64,000 nt of DNA from Silene conica (GCA_029255685.2 CM055314.2:6590399-6654398); one strand, 5' to 3'; counted from the stretch's first letter, positions 48,325 to 62,500 are shown. Notes: a model not told the origin generated them from the letters alone. Numbers and translations are program-made.

Positions 48325-49688
48325 TCTATATTATAACAAAAACATTTAAACAACTCTCATTCACCCACCTCATCAAACCCAACATTTTTTTTAAAAAAAA
48401 AAAAAAGATAAATGAGGGTCCCACATCAAAAAGTTTGGATTTTATTTATCGAAAAGTTATTCATTTATATTTGTACGTAAAATTTTACGTTTAAATTTAT
48501 GTAAATTCACGGTTAATGTTGGAAAAGTTATTCGTTTATTTTGTACGTAAAATTTACAGTTAAATTTATATAAATTCACGGTTAATGTTAATAAACTAAT
48601 ACGGAATACTCTGTCGGAAAAATATGGATAAAATAGTTTTAGAGCGGATTCTTTAAAAAAAATAGTTATCATACTGAAATTATACCTATTATATCTAACA
48701 AATATTCCGGCTTAAAAAATCTGCTATTTATAATTAAATTATCATATCGTTTGAATAATAATTAGATCTTAATTTGGTTATAAAATAACGAATATATCTC
48801 TTTTCGAAAAATCAACATATTAAAAAATTATAAGATAAAAAAGTTTCCGCATTTAACAACCTTAAAAACATTTAAAAAATAATAATTACGGAGTTTTAAA
48901 AGCTTATTGCTGAAAGTTTGAAAAAACGAAAATAGATTAAACTCATATTACATACAATATAATTTTTATTTCAAAAATTAATTTACAAACAATTTAAAGG
49001 GTATAATTAATTTAAAAGTTGCAAAGAAATTAGTTTGTATACGTACATGAATCTTTAATAATGGTTTAACCCAAATATGTCAATATGATGCAAAGTAGTA
49101 TGTTTGAGGCAAAAAGTTGATTGGTAATGAATTAAGAACAATAATAAGATATAATTAGATTAAATTGAAAGTGATCTCAAAATTGAAGACATATAGAGAG
49201 TATAAAGATAATTGTGTAAATAATATAGAAGATTTTATAAATAATATAGAAGATTTTGTGCAAAATAATAATGTAGCGTGACATTAGAGTATGTGTTTTT
49301 TTGGTTCATGAGTGATAAAATATAAATTCATTTCATATGGGGTGACAAAAACTTATTTTTAATGCGGATCAATTTAAACTTGAGCCCAGTTTTTTTTACT
49401 ATAGTTGTTTAGATATATGTATTAAATTGGAGTTACTATTAGTCGCCAACAAACTACGTTAGTACGTAGGATGCACAATTTTACTCATATATTTTTAACT
49501 CGGCCAAAGTTAATCGAATTGAACTAATTGAAAGTTTTAAAATAAAAACAACAAATTACATTCTCATTGGGTTTAATTTGTAACAATGAAAATAATAATG
49601 TCGATATATATTCGCATTATTCTAAACAAATTTTATATATTAGAATTTTAATAAACAATCCGTGCATTTTTGCACGGGTTAACACTAG
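48325..49688 (+). mobile_element. Helitron upstream of SCPL copy 2
   Basis: It starts TCTATATTATAACAAAAAC after an A and ends with the hairpin CCGTGCATTTTTGCACGG, then GTTAACACTAG, followed by T. The length is about 1.36 kb, AT-rich and non-coding. It interrupts one copy of the duplicated promoter-side sequence of SCPL copy 2. Confidence 0.82.
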
Positions 49689-49693
49689 TACGG

Positions 49694-49758
49694 TACTAAA
49701 ATTGAATGCAAGAATGGACCTAGCAATTTCATTCACTTTTCTTCAAAACATTCACGCC
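49694..49758 (+). repeat. Distal copy of the SCPL copy 2 promoter segment
   Basis: Reads TACTAAAATTGAATGCAAGA through AAAACATTCACG, nearly identical to 50394-50458. After CATTCACG it switches into minisatellite sequence, so the G-box found in the proximal copy is lost here. Confidence 0.85.
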
Positions 49759-50040
49759 GATACGACCCGAGGGCCGAGTCCCAAACACGAAATGATCCTC
49801 CCCGGATTCCTCATACCCCAAATAACCCAGCCTGAACTAAGCGATTTTAGCTCCACACGATTGACCCTTTTGCCAATTCTATTTTTCACTCAACCCAATT
49901 TGACTTACACTAACTTGGATGGATCATCGTCAATATAACCCTGGTCAAATATCAAACTAATGATTATTATCCCTAACCGACTTTAACTCCACGTGAGTGA
50001 CCCGTTTATCACTCTATTTTCACCCAACCCAATAAGCAAT
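49756..50040. repeat. Minisatellite units between the two promoter copies
   Basis: One unit plus a partial unit of the same family as 47478-48240 (CCTCATACCCCAAATAACCC, CTAACTTGGATGGATCAT, CGACTTTAACTCCACGTGAG). Confidence 0.75.
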
Positions 50041-50162
50041 TTTATTTATTTTAGACAAGTGTGCAATTGTTTTTATATATATTTATTTATATTTTTTTTG
50101 TTTTTTGCGGATATGAATAAACCAACCATTCATAGTACATTAATACTAACTCAATTTTTTTA

Positions 50163-50345
50163 TGGGAGACGGACAATATCTGTCACCATCTTGAAGACAG
50201 TTAGTGCACCTATCGTAATATGTAATCGACATTATTCACGGGATGGTCCATTTTCCATTACTTGCTTTCCCACTTGATTTATTATGAAATTAGTACTATC
50301 TGTCTTCAGATTATGACGAACAGTGTCTGTCACTAGCATGATAAT
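50163..50345. repeat. GACGGAT-family repeat in the SCPL copy 2 promoter region
   Basis: GGGAGACGGACAATATCTGTC faces GACGAACAGTGTCTGTCACTAG in roughly inverted order. Flanks GTACATTAATACT (about 50133) and GTACATTAGTACT (about 50380) may be a degraded TSD. It is present only in the proximal duplicate. Confidence 0.45.
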
Positions 50346-50393
50346 GGGCTAACACAAATTGAACCATTCGTTGTACTTGTACATTAGTACTCG

Positions 50394-50468
50394 TACTAAA
50401 ATTGAATGCAATAATGGACCTAGCAATTTTATTCACTTTTCTTCAAAACATTCACGTGATTATATTTA
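50394..50468 (+). promoter_or_regulatory. Proximal promoter of SCPL copy 2: G-box and TATA-like word
   Basis: A perfect G-box, CACGTG, lies at 50453-50458 and TATATTTA at 50461-50468. The TATA-like word is only about 35 bases from the ATG, so either the leader is very short or the true TATA box lies elsewhere. G-boxes bind bZIP and bHLH factors in plants. Confidence 0.4.
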
Positions 50469-50502
50469 TTTTGTGTTATTTGCAACCAAAAAAACTGAAA
50501 AA

Positions 50503-53500
50503 ATGAGAAGAATAAAGATGAAACTATACTCATTTCATTTGACATTATTATTGTTATTATTAACAATCTCATGGTCACAAGAACAATCACACATTATCAA
50601 GTCCCTACCTGGTTATCCCGGAGATCTTCCCTTCACCCTCGAAACCGGGTACGTTTTTAATTACGTACTGAACGTGTTTTATTATGTTTAATTTTATGTG
50701 CATAAAGTGCATTTCGAGTTTTAAGTTGCTCTCTGTCTGTCTTATTCAGTAGTTATTTATTTTGTTTGTAAGAGGATTTCAAACGGTGTAACCGTGTAGG
50801 TATGTAGGAGTCGGGGAATTAGAGCAAGTGCAATTGTTCTATTATTTTGTTGAATCCGAGAGAGACGTAGGAACTGACCCGCTTTTGGTTTGGCTAACTG
50901 GAGGCCCGGGTTGTTCTGTGTTTTCCGCCTTAATTTTCGAGATAGGTAAACTCTTACTCTTTTTATTTCTTTTCTTGTTTTAGAAGATACACGTCACAAC
51001 TCGATAAATAATTATCACTATTTGAAATTACTTCACAAAAACAGTAGTTATTGAAATTACGTGTCAATCAAAACTTTTAGGTGATGGTTGAGCCCAACTA
51101 TTATTAATATTGCTATTAATTATAAATAACTTAAGACATTGTCGTTGACTCCGTGGTGGAGCCTTTGTCTCATCTATATGTTTGACATATTTAAGTTTAA
51201 CACGGAGTTATTAGTCTCGGACAAAATATAAGATTCTTTTTAGAGGTGTTTTTTTTTTATCATTTTAACATGTTTGGAGCCGCTTGTATAAATTATGTTG
51301 TACTTCGTACGAGTAATCATTAAATTCTAAGACATAGCAAGAGCTCTCACTCTCGTTGAAAATTGAAAAGTTCGAAATTTTGGTTTAATTTTCGATTTTT
51401 TTTAGAAATTCACCTTATGATATTACTCGTTCACCTCTGTTAATTTTTTTTTTTTCGTTTGGCTCCATCAAAGGGCATTTTCTTATACTTTTAAATGAAG
51501 ATCATAAGCTTGGACTCATCACTCATTTGATATAATAATTACAATTAATGCTTGTACTACTCGACCCTTGAGGTTTTCGAGTACCTAGTACTTCCTCTGT
51601 TCATTTGAATTTCAAACGTTTTTCAATATACTGCGTGAATCATATTTTAAGAAACGTATAAAATTCAACCGACTCGTTATAATCTACTGTCGTTATTATC
51701 GACAGGTCCTTTTGCATTCAATCTTTCTGAAAGCAGTCTAGAATCGGACATACCTAAGCTTCAGCAAAATCCATATTCATGGACTAAGGTATGATCTGTA
51801 TGATCATAACTTATAAGTTTGCAAACGTATATACCTACCGTCATTTGTTTACGTTTAATAAATTTTATTTATAAATAATAAAATAAGTGAATAGATAATT
51901 AGGACGGAGTAACGAGTAAGTACATACTACGGGAATTTACGAGCGTAGGCCATACCTCGGTCAAGACTCTAGAATGTCTATAGTGGAAGTTATCATATTG
52001 ACCCGAATCGTTTAATAGTCGGTTGTTCATTCGCGGTTCGGTTCACCAAATTGCATATTTAATTCGGTTTGTATACGATTCGGTTTGGTAAAACACCGAA
52101 TCTAAACCGCACCGTTTCTAACAGCTATAAACAATTCGGTTAACCACCTTAAAAGATTATTTGCAGTTCGATTAACGGTTAACCTATAGTCGTTTTAATT
52201 TTATTTTTTTTGTTTTGGTGAATTTTATCTAATAGTTTAATTACATTTTTATTACTCCCCCTATTCTCAATAAATGTCCCAAAAATATTATAGATTATTA
52301 TTGTCGTAGTGGGTAGAGTGATTAAAATAAGTAGTGTTGTGAGGTAAGGTGGGTATTGTTGTGGATTAAAGTGATTAAAATAAGTATAAAAGTTTAATAA
52401 AAATGGATAATGTGACATTATTGTCAATAAACAGAAATGGACAATGGGACACTTATTCAAACAGGACTGAGTACATAATTATCGTCAACAATAGTGAAAC
52501 TTTAATATTAATCAAATTAACAATTTTTGAATTTGGAAACACCACAAAAATTAAACAAAAGAACATCTATATCTATATCTATATAAAAGTATATAAGAAG
52601 AACCACTACACATGAATTGGACACGTGTCACTCTCACATTAAAAATTTTCCCGCCCAAGTTCCCATGATATAATATCGATTTTGGAAATCTTGGAAAAAA
52701 TATTCTTGCTGATTAATGTATACAAAATAGAGAATGACCTATCCGTGCAATATTTAATAAATCTAGACTGATATTCAAAATCTAAAATATTCCTATGCAT
52801 ATGAGTGCAAATATATTCTATATAAATTTAGAAGTGTTTAGATTATAAAAATATTCTATATAGATCCGTGCAAAAATATTTTATATAAATATTCTATAAA
52901 AATTATTTTATATATCTTTTAAATTTAGACACTTCTTGGTGCCAATAGACCGCAAGCAATATTATTCAAAGATATATATTATCCATACAATATTAAATTT
53001 ATCCGTGCAATAATATTAAAACGTCCAAAAAATATTCTGACATACAATTGTTGGAAAAAATATTCTCACATTTAATTAATTACCGTGCAATATTATTCAA
53101 ATATTCAATTAATTCAATGAGATCCAAACTACCATTTTAAGCGTAACTATAACATATAGTTTCAATTCTATAATAGTACTATTATGTCACGGCTAAATAT
53201 AAAACTAAGAACTATTTTTAATAATTAGCTATTGATCATTTACACAAGTGCTATGTAACCGATCTGTCTTAAAAAAAAAACTTATTGTTTAATCAAATAG
53301 AAACTAATATAGGAGATATTAAATTATACGATCTATATATCTATCTATATATAATTATAATAGAGAAACCATTAGACACATGACAATCATTAGTTAAATA
53401 TTTTCCTGCTCAGTAATTATTTCGTTATTTATGATAAAAAATCATTACTTAATTTCTTATTAATATTGATTATACTCCCTCCTATTCCCGATAACTGTCC

Positions 53501-56500
53501 CATTTCGGGTTGGGCACGGGAATTAAGGAATTCATTTGTTTAATGTAAAGTAATGTGTGGGGTGGGAAGATTGGAGAGAGGGAATGTATTATTGATTATT
53601 ATTGTGAGTAGAGGTGATTAAAAATAAGTAATGTTGTGGGGTAAGGTGGGGTATTGTTGTGAATTAAAGTGATTAAAATAAGTGTAAATATTTAACAAAA
53701 ATAGACAATGGGACATTTATGTGAATAACCGAAAATGGACAATGGGACAGTTATGTAGAATAGGAGGGAGTAATTATTATACTTTCTTTTTATGATTTTA
53801 TGTAATCACATTATCTATATCTATTTATAATTTTTTTTTTGATTGTATTGTGTAGAATTTTTATCAGTTTGAATTTACTTGAGTAATTCGACGTCTACGA
53901 AGTATTACTCGGTCGGTAATTTCTTATTTGTAAAGAAGTATTTGTTAATGTAATTTAATTCAGGTTCTGTCGGGTCAGTTCGGGTCATGTCAGTTTGGTT
54001 CATCATTTTTTTCAAGATAATTAGGGTCGGATCGGATTGGATCATTACGGGTCGGGATGGGTCGGGTCGGGATGGGTCGGGTCGGGCCAATGATTAAGAG
54101 AGAAATCTCATTTCAAGTCATTTTGTTCATTAGAGTTTTGGTTTTTCCAAGTTATTTTCGAGTTGGGTGGTTTCAGATTATACCACTTCGGGTTGGATCA
54201 ATTAAGCGTCAAATTAGTTAAGAATTTTTTTGGGACGAGTCAGATGAATTCGGATTTTGGGTCATATTTGGGTGATGTAGTTTGGGTCAATTTCGGGTCT
54301 CAGGTCATCCTATTTTCGGATATGTAACAATTATTGTTCTCAAATTGATATATGACAAAAATAATCGACAGTAAGGGAAAAACCGTAATAGTCGGGCAAC
54401 GGAAAATTGAAACTTATAAATAAAGATAAAAGGCGAGACCAAATATTACTCTAAGTCTCAAATTTCAAAAGATGAATTGTCGCCCTGACTAATTCTAACA
54501 TATTGATAACAATGTTATTCCGGTTTTTAATATTTTTTAAACATTTATCTATATAAAACTAAAACTATTTAACTATGCATTTCCGTGCAAAATTGCACGG
54601 GTTCTAACCTAGTAAAAGTATATATGAACAACCGCTACATATTTTTTGGACACATGTCACACCCACGTTAAAAATTTTCCCGCCCATCTTCCCATGTTAT
54701 AAAATTAAATTTGGAAAATATTGTCATAATCAAAATATTATACGTCTAAGCAATACACAATGGAATTATAGCTATACACAGTGGCATATGTTTATTGTGG
54801 ATATGTAATAATTGATTTTTGGAAACTATTGTATTATGGCATGGGAAGGTATAGATTTTGTATCTTCCGTAATAAGTATTTTCCAAGTTCATTCATATAA
54901 TATTTTCCGGACGTGTTATTGGGCCATTATAACTAAAGATCATCTATATAAAAGTATATAAGAAGAATCTATATAAAAGTATATATGAACAACCGCTACA
55001 TATTTTTTGGACACATGTCACACCCACGTTAAAAATTTTCCCGCCCATCTTCCCATGTTATAAAATTAAAGGGTGTTGCTAAATCCCGCACAAGATTTTG
55101 CTTAATCCCACACAATTTGTTAACTTATTCCGACTTTACCCCTCTCACTTTTCCCTCACAATTGGAGAGGACAATTCAAAAGCAAAGAAATTCAAAAAAA
55201 TATATATGCTTAGCTACCCCACCACCACTCGCCCCACCACCCGCCGCTCACAAACAAAATGCACCACCACCTGCTGCGATAAACCGCCCCACCATCAACA
55301 ATCATAAACTGATGCACCTTCAACAATTGAAAATTCAAAATCCCTAAATGTCAAACCCTAATTGTAAAAATCACGCTCTTTGAGATGGAAAAACATTCAT
55401 TCAATCAATTAAATACGGGTATTAATAAATTTGTTGAGAGAATAACGAAATTACTTGTGAATGTGCGAATTAAAATCCAAAATTTGTAAAATTATTAGCA
55501 ATTTGGTTGGTGGTGAAAAGGAGATCCCTAAATTTCAAACCCTAATTGTAAAAATCACTTTTTTTAAAGATAAAAAACATTCATTCAATCAATTAAAAGA
55601 AGTATATTAATAAATTTGTTGATAGAATAACAAAATTACTTGTGAATGTGCGAATTAAAATTCATAATTTGTTAAATTATCAAATTATTAGTAATTTGGT
55701 TGGTGGTGAAAATGAGAGAAGAGAGATTTTTTTAATGAAGGATAAATTCGGAATAAGGTGACAAAGTGTGCGGGATTTAAGTAATATCATGTGCGGGATT
55801 TAGCAAATACGAAATTAAATTTGGAAAATATTGTCATAATCAAAATATTATACGTCTAAGCAATACACAATGGAATTATAGCTATACACAGTGGCATATG
55901 TTTATTGTGGATATGTAATAATTGATTTTTGGAAACTATTGTATTATGGCATGGGAAGGTATAGATTTTGCATCTTCCGTAATAAGTATTTTTCAAGTTC
56001 ATTCATATAATATCTTCCGGACGTGTTATTGGGCCATTATAACTAAAGATCATCTATATAAAAGTATATAAGAAGAATCACCATATATAAATTGGACACG
56101 TGTCACTCCCACATTAAAAATTTTCCCGCCCAAATTCTCCTCATGTGATTAAATTTTGGAAAAAAATGTTCTCACCGATTAATGTATACAAAACTTATTG
56201 GAAAAAATATTCTCACGTCACTAATAGATATACAAAATATTGCAAATTATACTTTGAATATCCTTTAGTAATTAATCCATATAATACACCAAAAAATCGG
56301 CAACTAATCTGATAAATTTACTTTTCCTTCCCATCTGTATTAACTTTGGAAAAAAATATTTAGATAATTATTATTATAAAATACACAGATAAATACGACA
56401 ACTAATCTGGTAAATTTCATTTTCCTTCCAATCTATATTAAATACGGAAAAGAATATTTCTATAATTATTAATAAACAATCAAAGAAATACACTTAGGAA

Positions 56501-59500
56501 AACGACAATTAATCTTTAAATAATCAATCAAAGAAATACACTCGAAAAAAAAGGGCAAATAATATTTAAATAACCGATCAATAAAAGATAAGCAATCTTA
56601 AGTCAATCAAGTTATTGACGTAGAATAAATATTGCGTAAAAAATTGTGTAAATCGTATACATGTACAACCAAAAACAAAAATACTAGATTCCTTGAAATT
56701 TATATTTGATTATAATACATGTCATATACTAGCTTAAGGTAAAAATGAAATATATTGTATAATACAACTATTCTAGGTATAGAATGCAATATGATGAAAT
56801 TCATAAAAAATATTGCAGCCGTATAAGATGTTGTATTCTTATCTTATAAAAGATATTGCAGCCGTAAAATATACAATTTTACAATTGTATTCTTATATTC
56901 AATAATGTACTTATGAAATATATTGTACCATACAGTTATTGTACGTATAAAATGCAATATGATTCATATATAACTTTAATAGAGAAATCATTGGACACAT
57001 GTCAGTCATCGGTTAAATATTTTTTGTCCATTAGTTATTTCGTTGTTTATGGTAAAATTATTACTTAGTTTCAAATTAATATTAATTATAATTATTATAT
57101 TATAGTATTATGATATTTTCTCTTTTTATAATATTAGCTAATCATGTTATCTTTATCCATTTATAATTTGTTTCTCTTTTATGATTTGATTATATAGAAT
57201 TTCTATTTATTTGATTTTACTTGAGTACTTAAATGTTTACGGAGTATTACTCGGTCAATAATCTCTTATTTGTAAAGAAGTACAAAACATTTGCTAATGT
57301 AATTCAATAAATCAATCTTTTTTATACTTGCAAAAATTTAGAACTTAGATTTGATGTTCAAGGTTTATAAGTGATTATACTAAGACATTAATTTTGTATG
57401 ACTTATTTTTCAAGTTTTTTTCGACAATTCTACTGAGATATTAATTTTGGATGACTGATTTTACGGTAAATAAATGGAACATACTACTACGGTATTTTCC
57501 CACAACACACATACTTTCTGTAAATGAAAACCGTACAAATTAGTGAATTACGCACAGTCCACCAAAACGACAATATCAGTCCAAAACTTTGGCATGATTT
57601 ATTTCCTTATTTACACCCTTTAACTTCTGCCCTCATTGTTTTATTATAATTTTTTCATACTATACTTGGTAAATGGGTCGAATCAAGTTTCGTTGGACCA
57701 ATTTGGGTCGGGTTAAGTTTAGTTCATCAATATTTCGGAATAGTTCAGGTTGTGTCGGTCGTTTTGGGTTTCAGATTTATTTTGATGTGTTGGTCGGTTT
57801 AAGTGGGTCGTCATTTTCGGGCTAATGATCAAGAGCGAAATCATAATTTTGGATCTGGGTAGTTTCAGATCGGCCACTACGGGTTAGATCAGTTATCAAT
57901 CAAGATAATTTAGGTCATTTTGGGCCGGATCAGATCAATTCGGATTTTGGGTCACATTCGGGTGTTGTAATTTAGTGTCGGATCTTAGATCAGCCTATTT
58001 TTGGATCTGTAACAACTATTGTTCTCAAATACTCTGAAATATGACAATAATAAAAGGATAAACTATGATAGTCGAGTAACTGAAAATAGGAGCTTATAAA
58101 TAAAGATAAAAGGCGAGACCAATATTACTCCAAACCTCAAATTACAAATAACGAATTGTGCCTGACTCTTTTAACCTATTGACAACACTATTATAATGAT
58201 TTTTTATACATTTTAAACATTTATCTATATAAAACTACGGACTATTTAACTATGCATTTCCGTGCAATTTGCACGGGTTCTAAGCTAGTTTTCTTATATA
58301 ATATTTTAAGTTTTTGTTTACTTGTGAAACGGTTTGGTTCGTTTAACCTATTTTCTAAAATTGTGAAAAACTTTAACCGAATCATTTCCATGATATATTT
58401 AACGATTCGGTTCACCGAACCACTTTATCAAAACGGTTTGGTTCATCAAACCTTAAAAATGTATGTTTTTCAAATTTTCGATTCAGTTATTACGATTTGG
58501 TTTATTCTAAATACCCTTGTTTAGTAGGTCTATATCGACACATTTTTAATTTCTTGTTTTAAGCAGGTAGCTAGCATAATTTTTGTAGACTCTCCAGTCG
58601 GAACTGGCTTTTCTTACGCAACGACTTCGGAAGCATATTATAGTAATGACACCTTGCAAGCGGCTCATATTTATAATTTCTTGAGAAAAGTAAGTCGAAA
58701 TTGAAATTCTTAGAAATCATATATAGCACCGCCGGATCTATATTAGTTAATCTCGTAACTATTTACGATGTTATATTGTTTATGCAGTGGATTATCAAAC
58801 ACCCCAAATTCAAAAATAATCCTTTCTACGTCTCAGGGGACTCGTACTCCGGCATAACAATCCCGATTATTGTTCAAAACATTATACAAGGTATAAATAT
58901 ATAAAAAGGTATTTGATCAGTGGCGTATCTAAGATTTAGATGATGGGGGTGCGGAATCTTTGCTATCATGAAATTTTAACATAAACTAAAAATAAAACCA
59001 TAATTTTGGCATGAAACCGTAACAATTCGTCTTGTGAAAGGCAATTTACCAAAAATTGGGCAAAATTGTAGGCCGTGGGATTTGAACCCTAGATGTCAAA
59101 GAAGGTGACATCATAATTAACCACTAGACCAATATAGAAACATGTTAACTAAGTGAACTAAAATGTCTATATTTCTAAATTTCAGGGGGTGCGGGTGCAT
59201 CTACTGCACCCCCTCTAACGACGCCACTGTATTTGATTGAATATTAATACTATGACTAATGTAGTATTTCTTAGAGCTGTTCAACATGCCCTGTCAAGTC
59301 GAGTTCATGTTCGTGTTCATTATGCGTCCATTATGCGTTATCAAGCGTATTCATATAAATCTTTTCTTTTTGTTTACACTATAATTTTGCAGGAAATGAA
59401 ATTGGTTTGATCCCTAAACTGAATTTGAAGGTATTCTTTCATCAATTTGAGTGCTTGATTCATTAGCGACGAGTTAAAATTGTCGATTTTTGTTATCCAA

Positions 59501-62500
59501 CATTTTCGTAAAGATACTAAACTAAAAGAAGAAAAATTACTACCTAAAATTTTATTTCTGGCTCCGCCCCAACATGTGAGTGATCTTATTTGGTTTATGT
59601 AGGGATATGTTATTGGCAACCCGGTTACGAATCGTAATGCAGACTCAAATGAAGTATATGAGTTCGCACATAGAAATTCTTTCTTATCTGATGAACTTTA
59701 CAAGGTACTCTATCATATAACGCATTAGTGGTGGATCGAGGGGGTTAACAGAGGGCACTCGCTCTATCTGATAGTCGAAAATTTTAAATTTTTAATTAAA
59801 ATATTCAACTTTTGTCAAGTTCATCTAACACCATTATTGGTTTATCCAGGTGAAATTTTTCGTCTTCGCTGGGTCAATTTCTGGCTCAGTCATTGTAATG
59901 CATCATAAATCACATTTAACATTTTCTACAAAACAAATTATATGTATACATAACTTCTAACCTGACAAACAGGTCTATTGGGTTTAGATTCTTTACATAT
60001 TGCTTTCTTAGCATGTTAACATAACGCATAAACTTTACCCACATGCATGTATTTTTCTAAACGAACATATCCGTCACAAGCGAAAGATAGTACTTCGTCA
60101 TGCTTTTGTCTTTGTCTTATCTAATCATTTGGGTATTACTTGACCCGTCTTCGGATATATCCGTGTTCAATGAGAATTTGTGTTTTCTAAAAGCCGAACT
60201 AAAAACAAATGTAAAGAACCTTGAATTGGTGTTTCATATTTCAGTCTGCTCTGATAAATTGCAATAATGACTTTGTGAATGTGGACGCAAACAATACAAA
60301 GTGTTCATATAATCTTCAAGTCATGCATCAAGTAAGTTCTAAACTTCTAATGTTGATATTCTCGATCCATATATATTTCCTCTGTCCTAGTTATTTGGTT
60401 ACAGTTGATTAAAATAGCTTAGCGTACAAAAAAAATATATGAAAGTAAGCAAATGATTGCGGCAAGAAATATATATTCTGTTCTAGTTTTTGTAAGTGTC
60501 CTATTGTGAATGTAGTACAAAATTTAAGGAATATTAGCTGTTTAATATTTTTAGTTTGGGTAAGGGTAAGAAATACTCCCTCATGTTCCATATTTTCTTC
60601 CCTATTTCCTAAAACGGATTATTCAGGTATTCTTCCCTTTTTTATTTTGGAAACTTTTATTCTTATTTTATTCATTTATCTCTCTTATTATCAATCCTCA
60701 CCCAACTTTTTTACTCCTATTTTATTCTTTGTTAATGTTTGTCCCCACAATTTCTTATTTAATTCCTAATTATTCATCCCTCTCTCGTATCACCAAACCC
60801 AACCCAATTTTTTACACTTATTTTATTCTCCACCTTAATATTTGTGCATAACACATAAGGAACAAAATATGGATAGGAGAGAGTATTAGTAGACAATGGT
60901 AATAAGTAGAAATAGGTAAGAGTAGAATGGTAAAAAACAAACAAAAAATTTATTAAATACAGACAATGGGACACTTTGATGAGTGATGACTAAACCAAAA
61001 TAGACAATATGACACTTATAAAAAGTAGGAGAGTTTATTTGCTAGCGAGTAAGACAATTCAATACTCCGTAACAATTTACTTTCTTCCCTTCTGTTGTTT
61101 TGGTGAGTTGGTTACACTTGCTTTATTTTACAACGGAAAATAAAATACGTGTAAACTATTGACTAAAATAGAGGAAGTACTCGACAGGATATAAAATTAA
61201 TCAAAGCTAACCAAGTGCTAGAACACCAGTGCTACTATGTATCTCCGAAGCCGGTTAAGAAGAGGCATCCTGCTCTTACTAAAGGGAAGATCTGTCGGGT
61301 ATGTGTCTTATCATTAAAATTAATATTTATACATTTCTATTTCTAACTACATTCACTTTTTTTTTAAAAAGATATTATTTACATAAATCGATACTACATG
61401 AACTCTGATCATGGTTGAACATATTCTTTCCGTGTTATTTGTTTACCTTTCAGATTCATTATAAGTAATATTTAATGAAAGGTAAACAAATGATGGAGAC
61501 TGAGGGAGTTTATATCAGCATTAAGTTGATTATACATCGATATACTACCATCCGTTGTATAGTTTTTGAGCATTACAACAAAGTTTCAGATGTTTTCAAA
61601 ATTATTATGAATTTACAATAAATTTTCTGAGTTCGTTCACTAGACATCAAATTAAAAAATAAAAAAAATAAACAATTCAAAAATTAAACATTATATAAAC
61701 TCAATTAGATAGAATAATGTTTATTCTCATCAAATTAAACAGGAATATTATTCTTCTCTCGCGGACTCATGGGCGAATGATGAACAAGTAAGGAAAGCTT
61801 TGCACATTCGAGAGGTATGTTATTAACTGTCTAACGTCTTGTTACTCCCTTCGACTCAATCATCTGTTATCTTTGATTTAAATACTAAAATACTTTCACT
61901 AAGAATAAAAATAGTAAACAAATGATTGAAACGGAAGAAGTATTATTAGCCGATTTAAGAAAATTTGTTTGACAAATAGCAGATTCCATATTATTTTTCA
62001 GCCAAAATCGAAAAAAGAAATATACACCGGATGTAATACCTTGTACTCCGTATTTTATTTGTTTTTTAGCACATGCGTATTTTTTCTAAAGCTTATTACC
62101 TCAATTTTTTTTTTTGAGCATGTGTATATTGTTTTTGGCTTATTAATTTAAAAGTTAGATTTTAATTGTTTTTTTTATCCTAATGTTAAAGTAAATGAAA
62201 TAAGAAACTTTATAGTAAAATTCATAATTTTAAAAACAAAACTCGAAAATTTTATCCCAATGCTAAAAAACTGTACAATGAGTGGTAGTACATCGAAGTA
62301 TAATCTACTTACTGCAAAATTATGCATGTATATATATGATACCTCAATGTATTTCGAAATCTATTATTTGCCAAACACACCAAATTAGCACATTGATGGT
62401 CAAATACTCAAACCTGCTTGTACTTTTTAGCCTTAATCTACTATTTTTTTTACCAATCTGCTATTTACCAAACAAACCCTAAACCTGATCAATTATATTT

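Noticed and set aside
49567-50277. Open frames of 94 to 123 codons upstream of SCPL copy 2
   Set aside because: They run through Helitron end and minisatellite sequence that is repeated elsewhere without keeping the frame.
59066-59140. A tRNA gene on the minus strand
   Set aside because: A-box and B-box signals are good, but no acceptor stem pairing is visible and it lies inside a hAT MITE.
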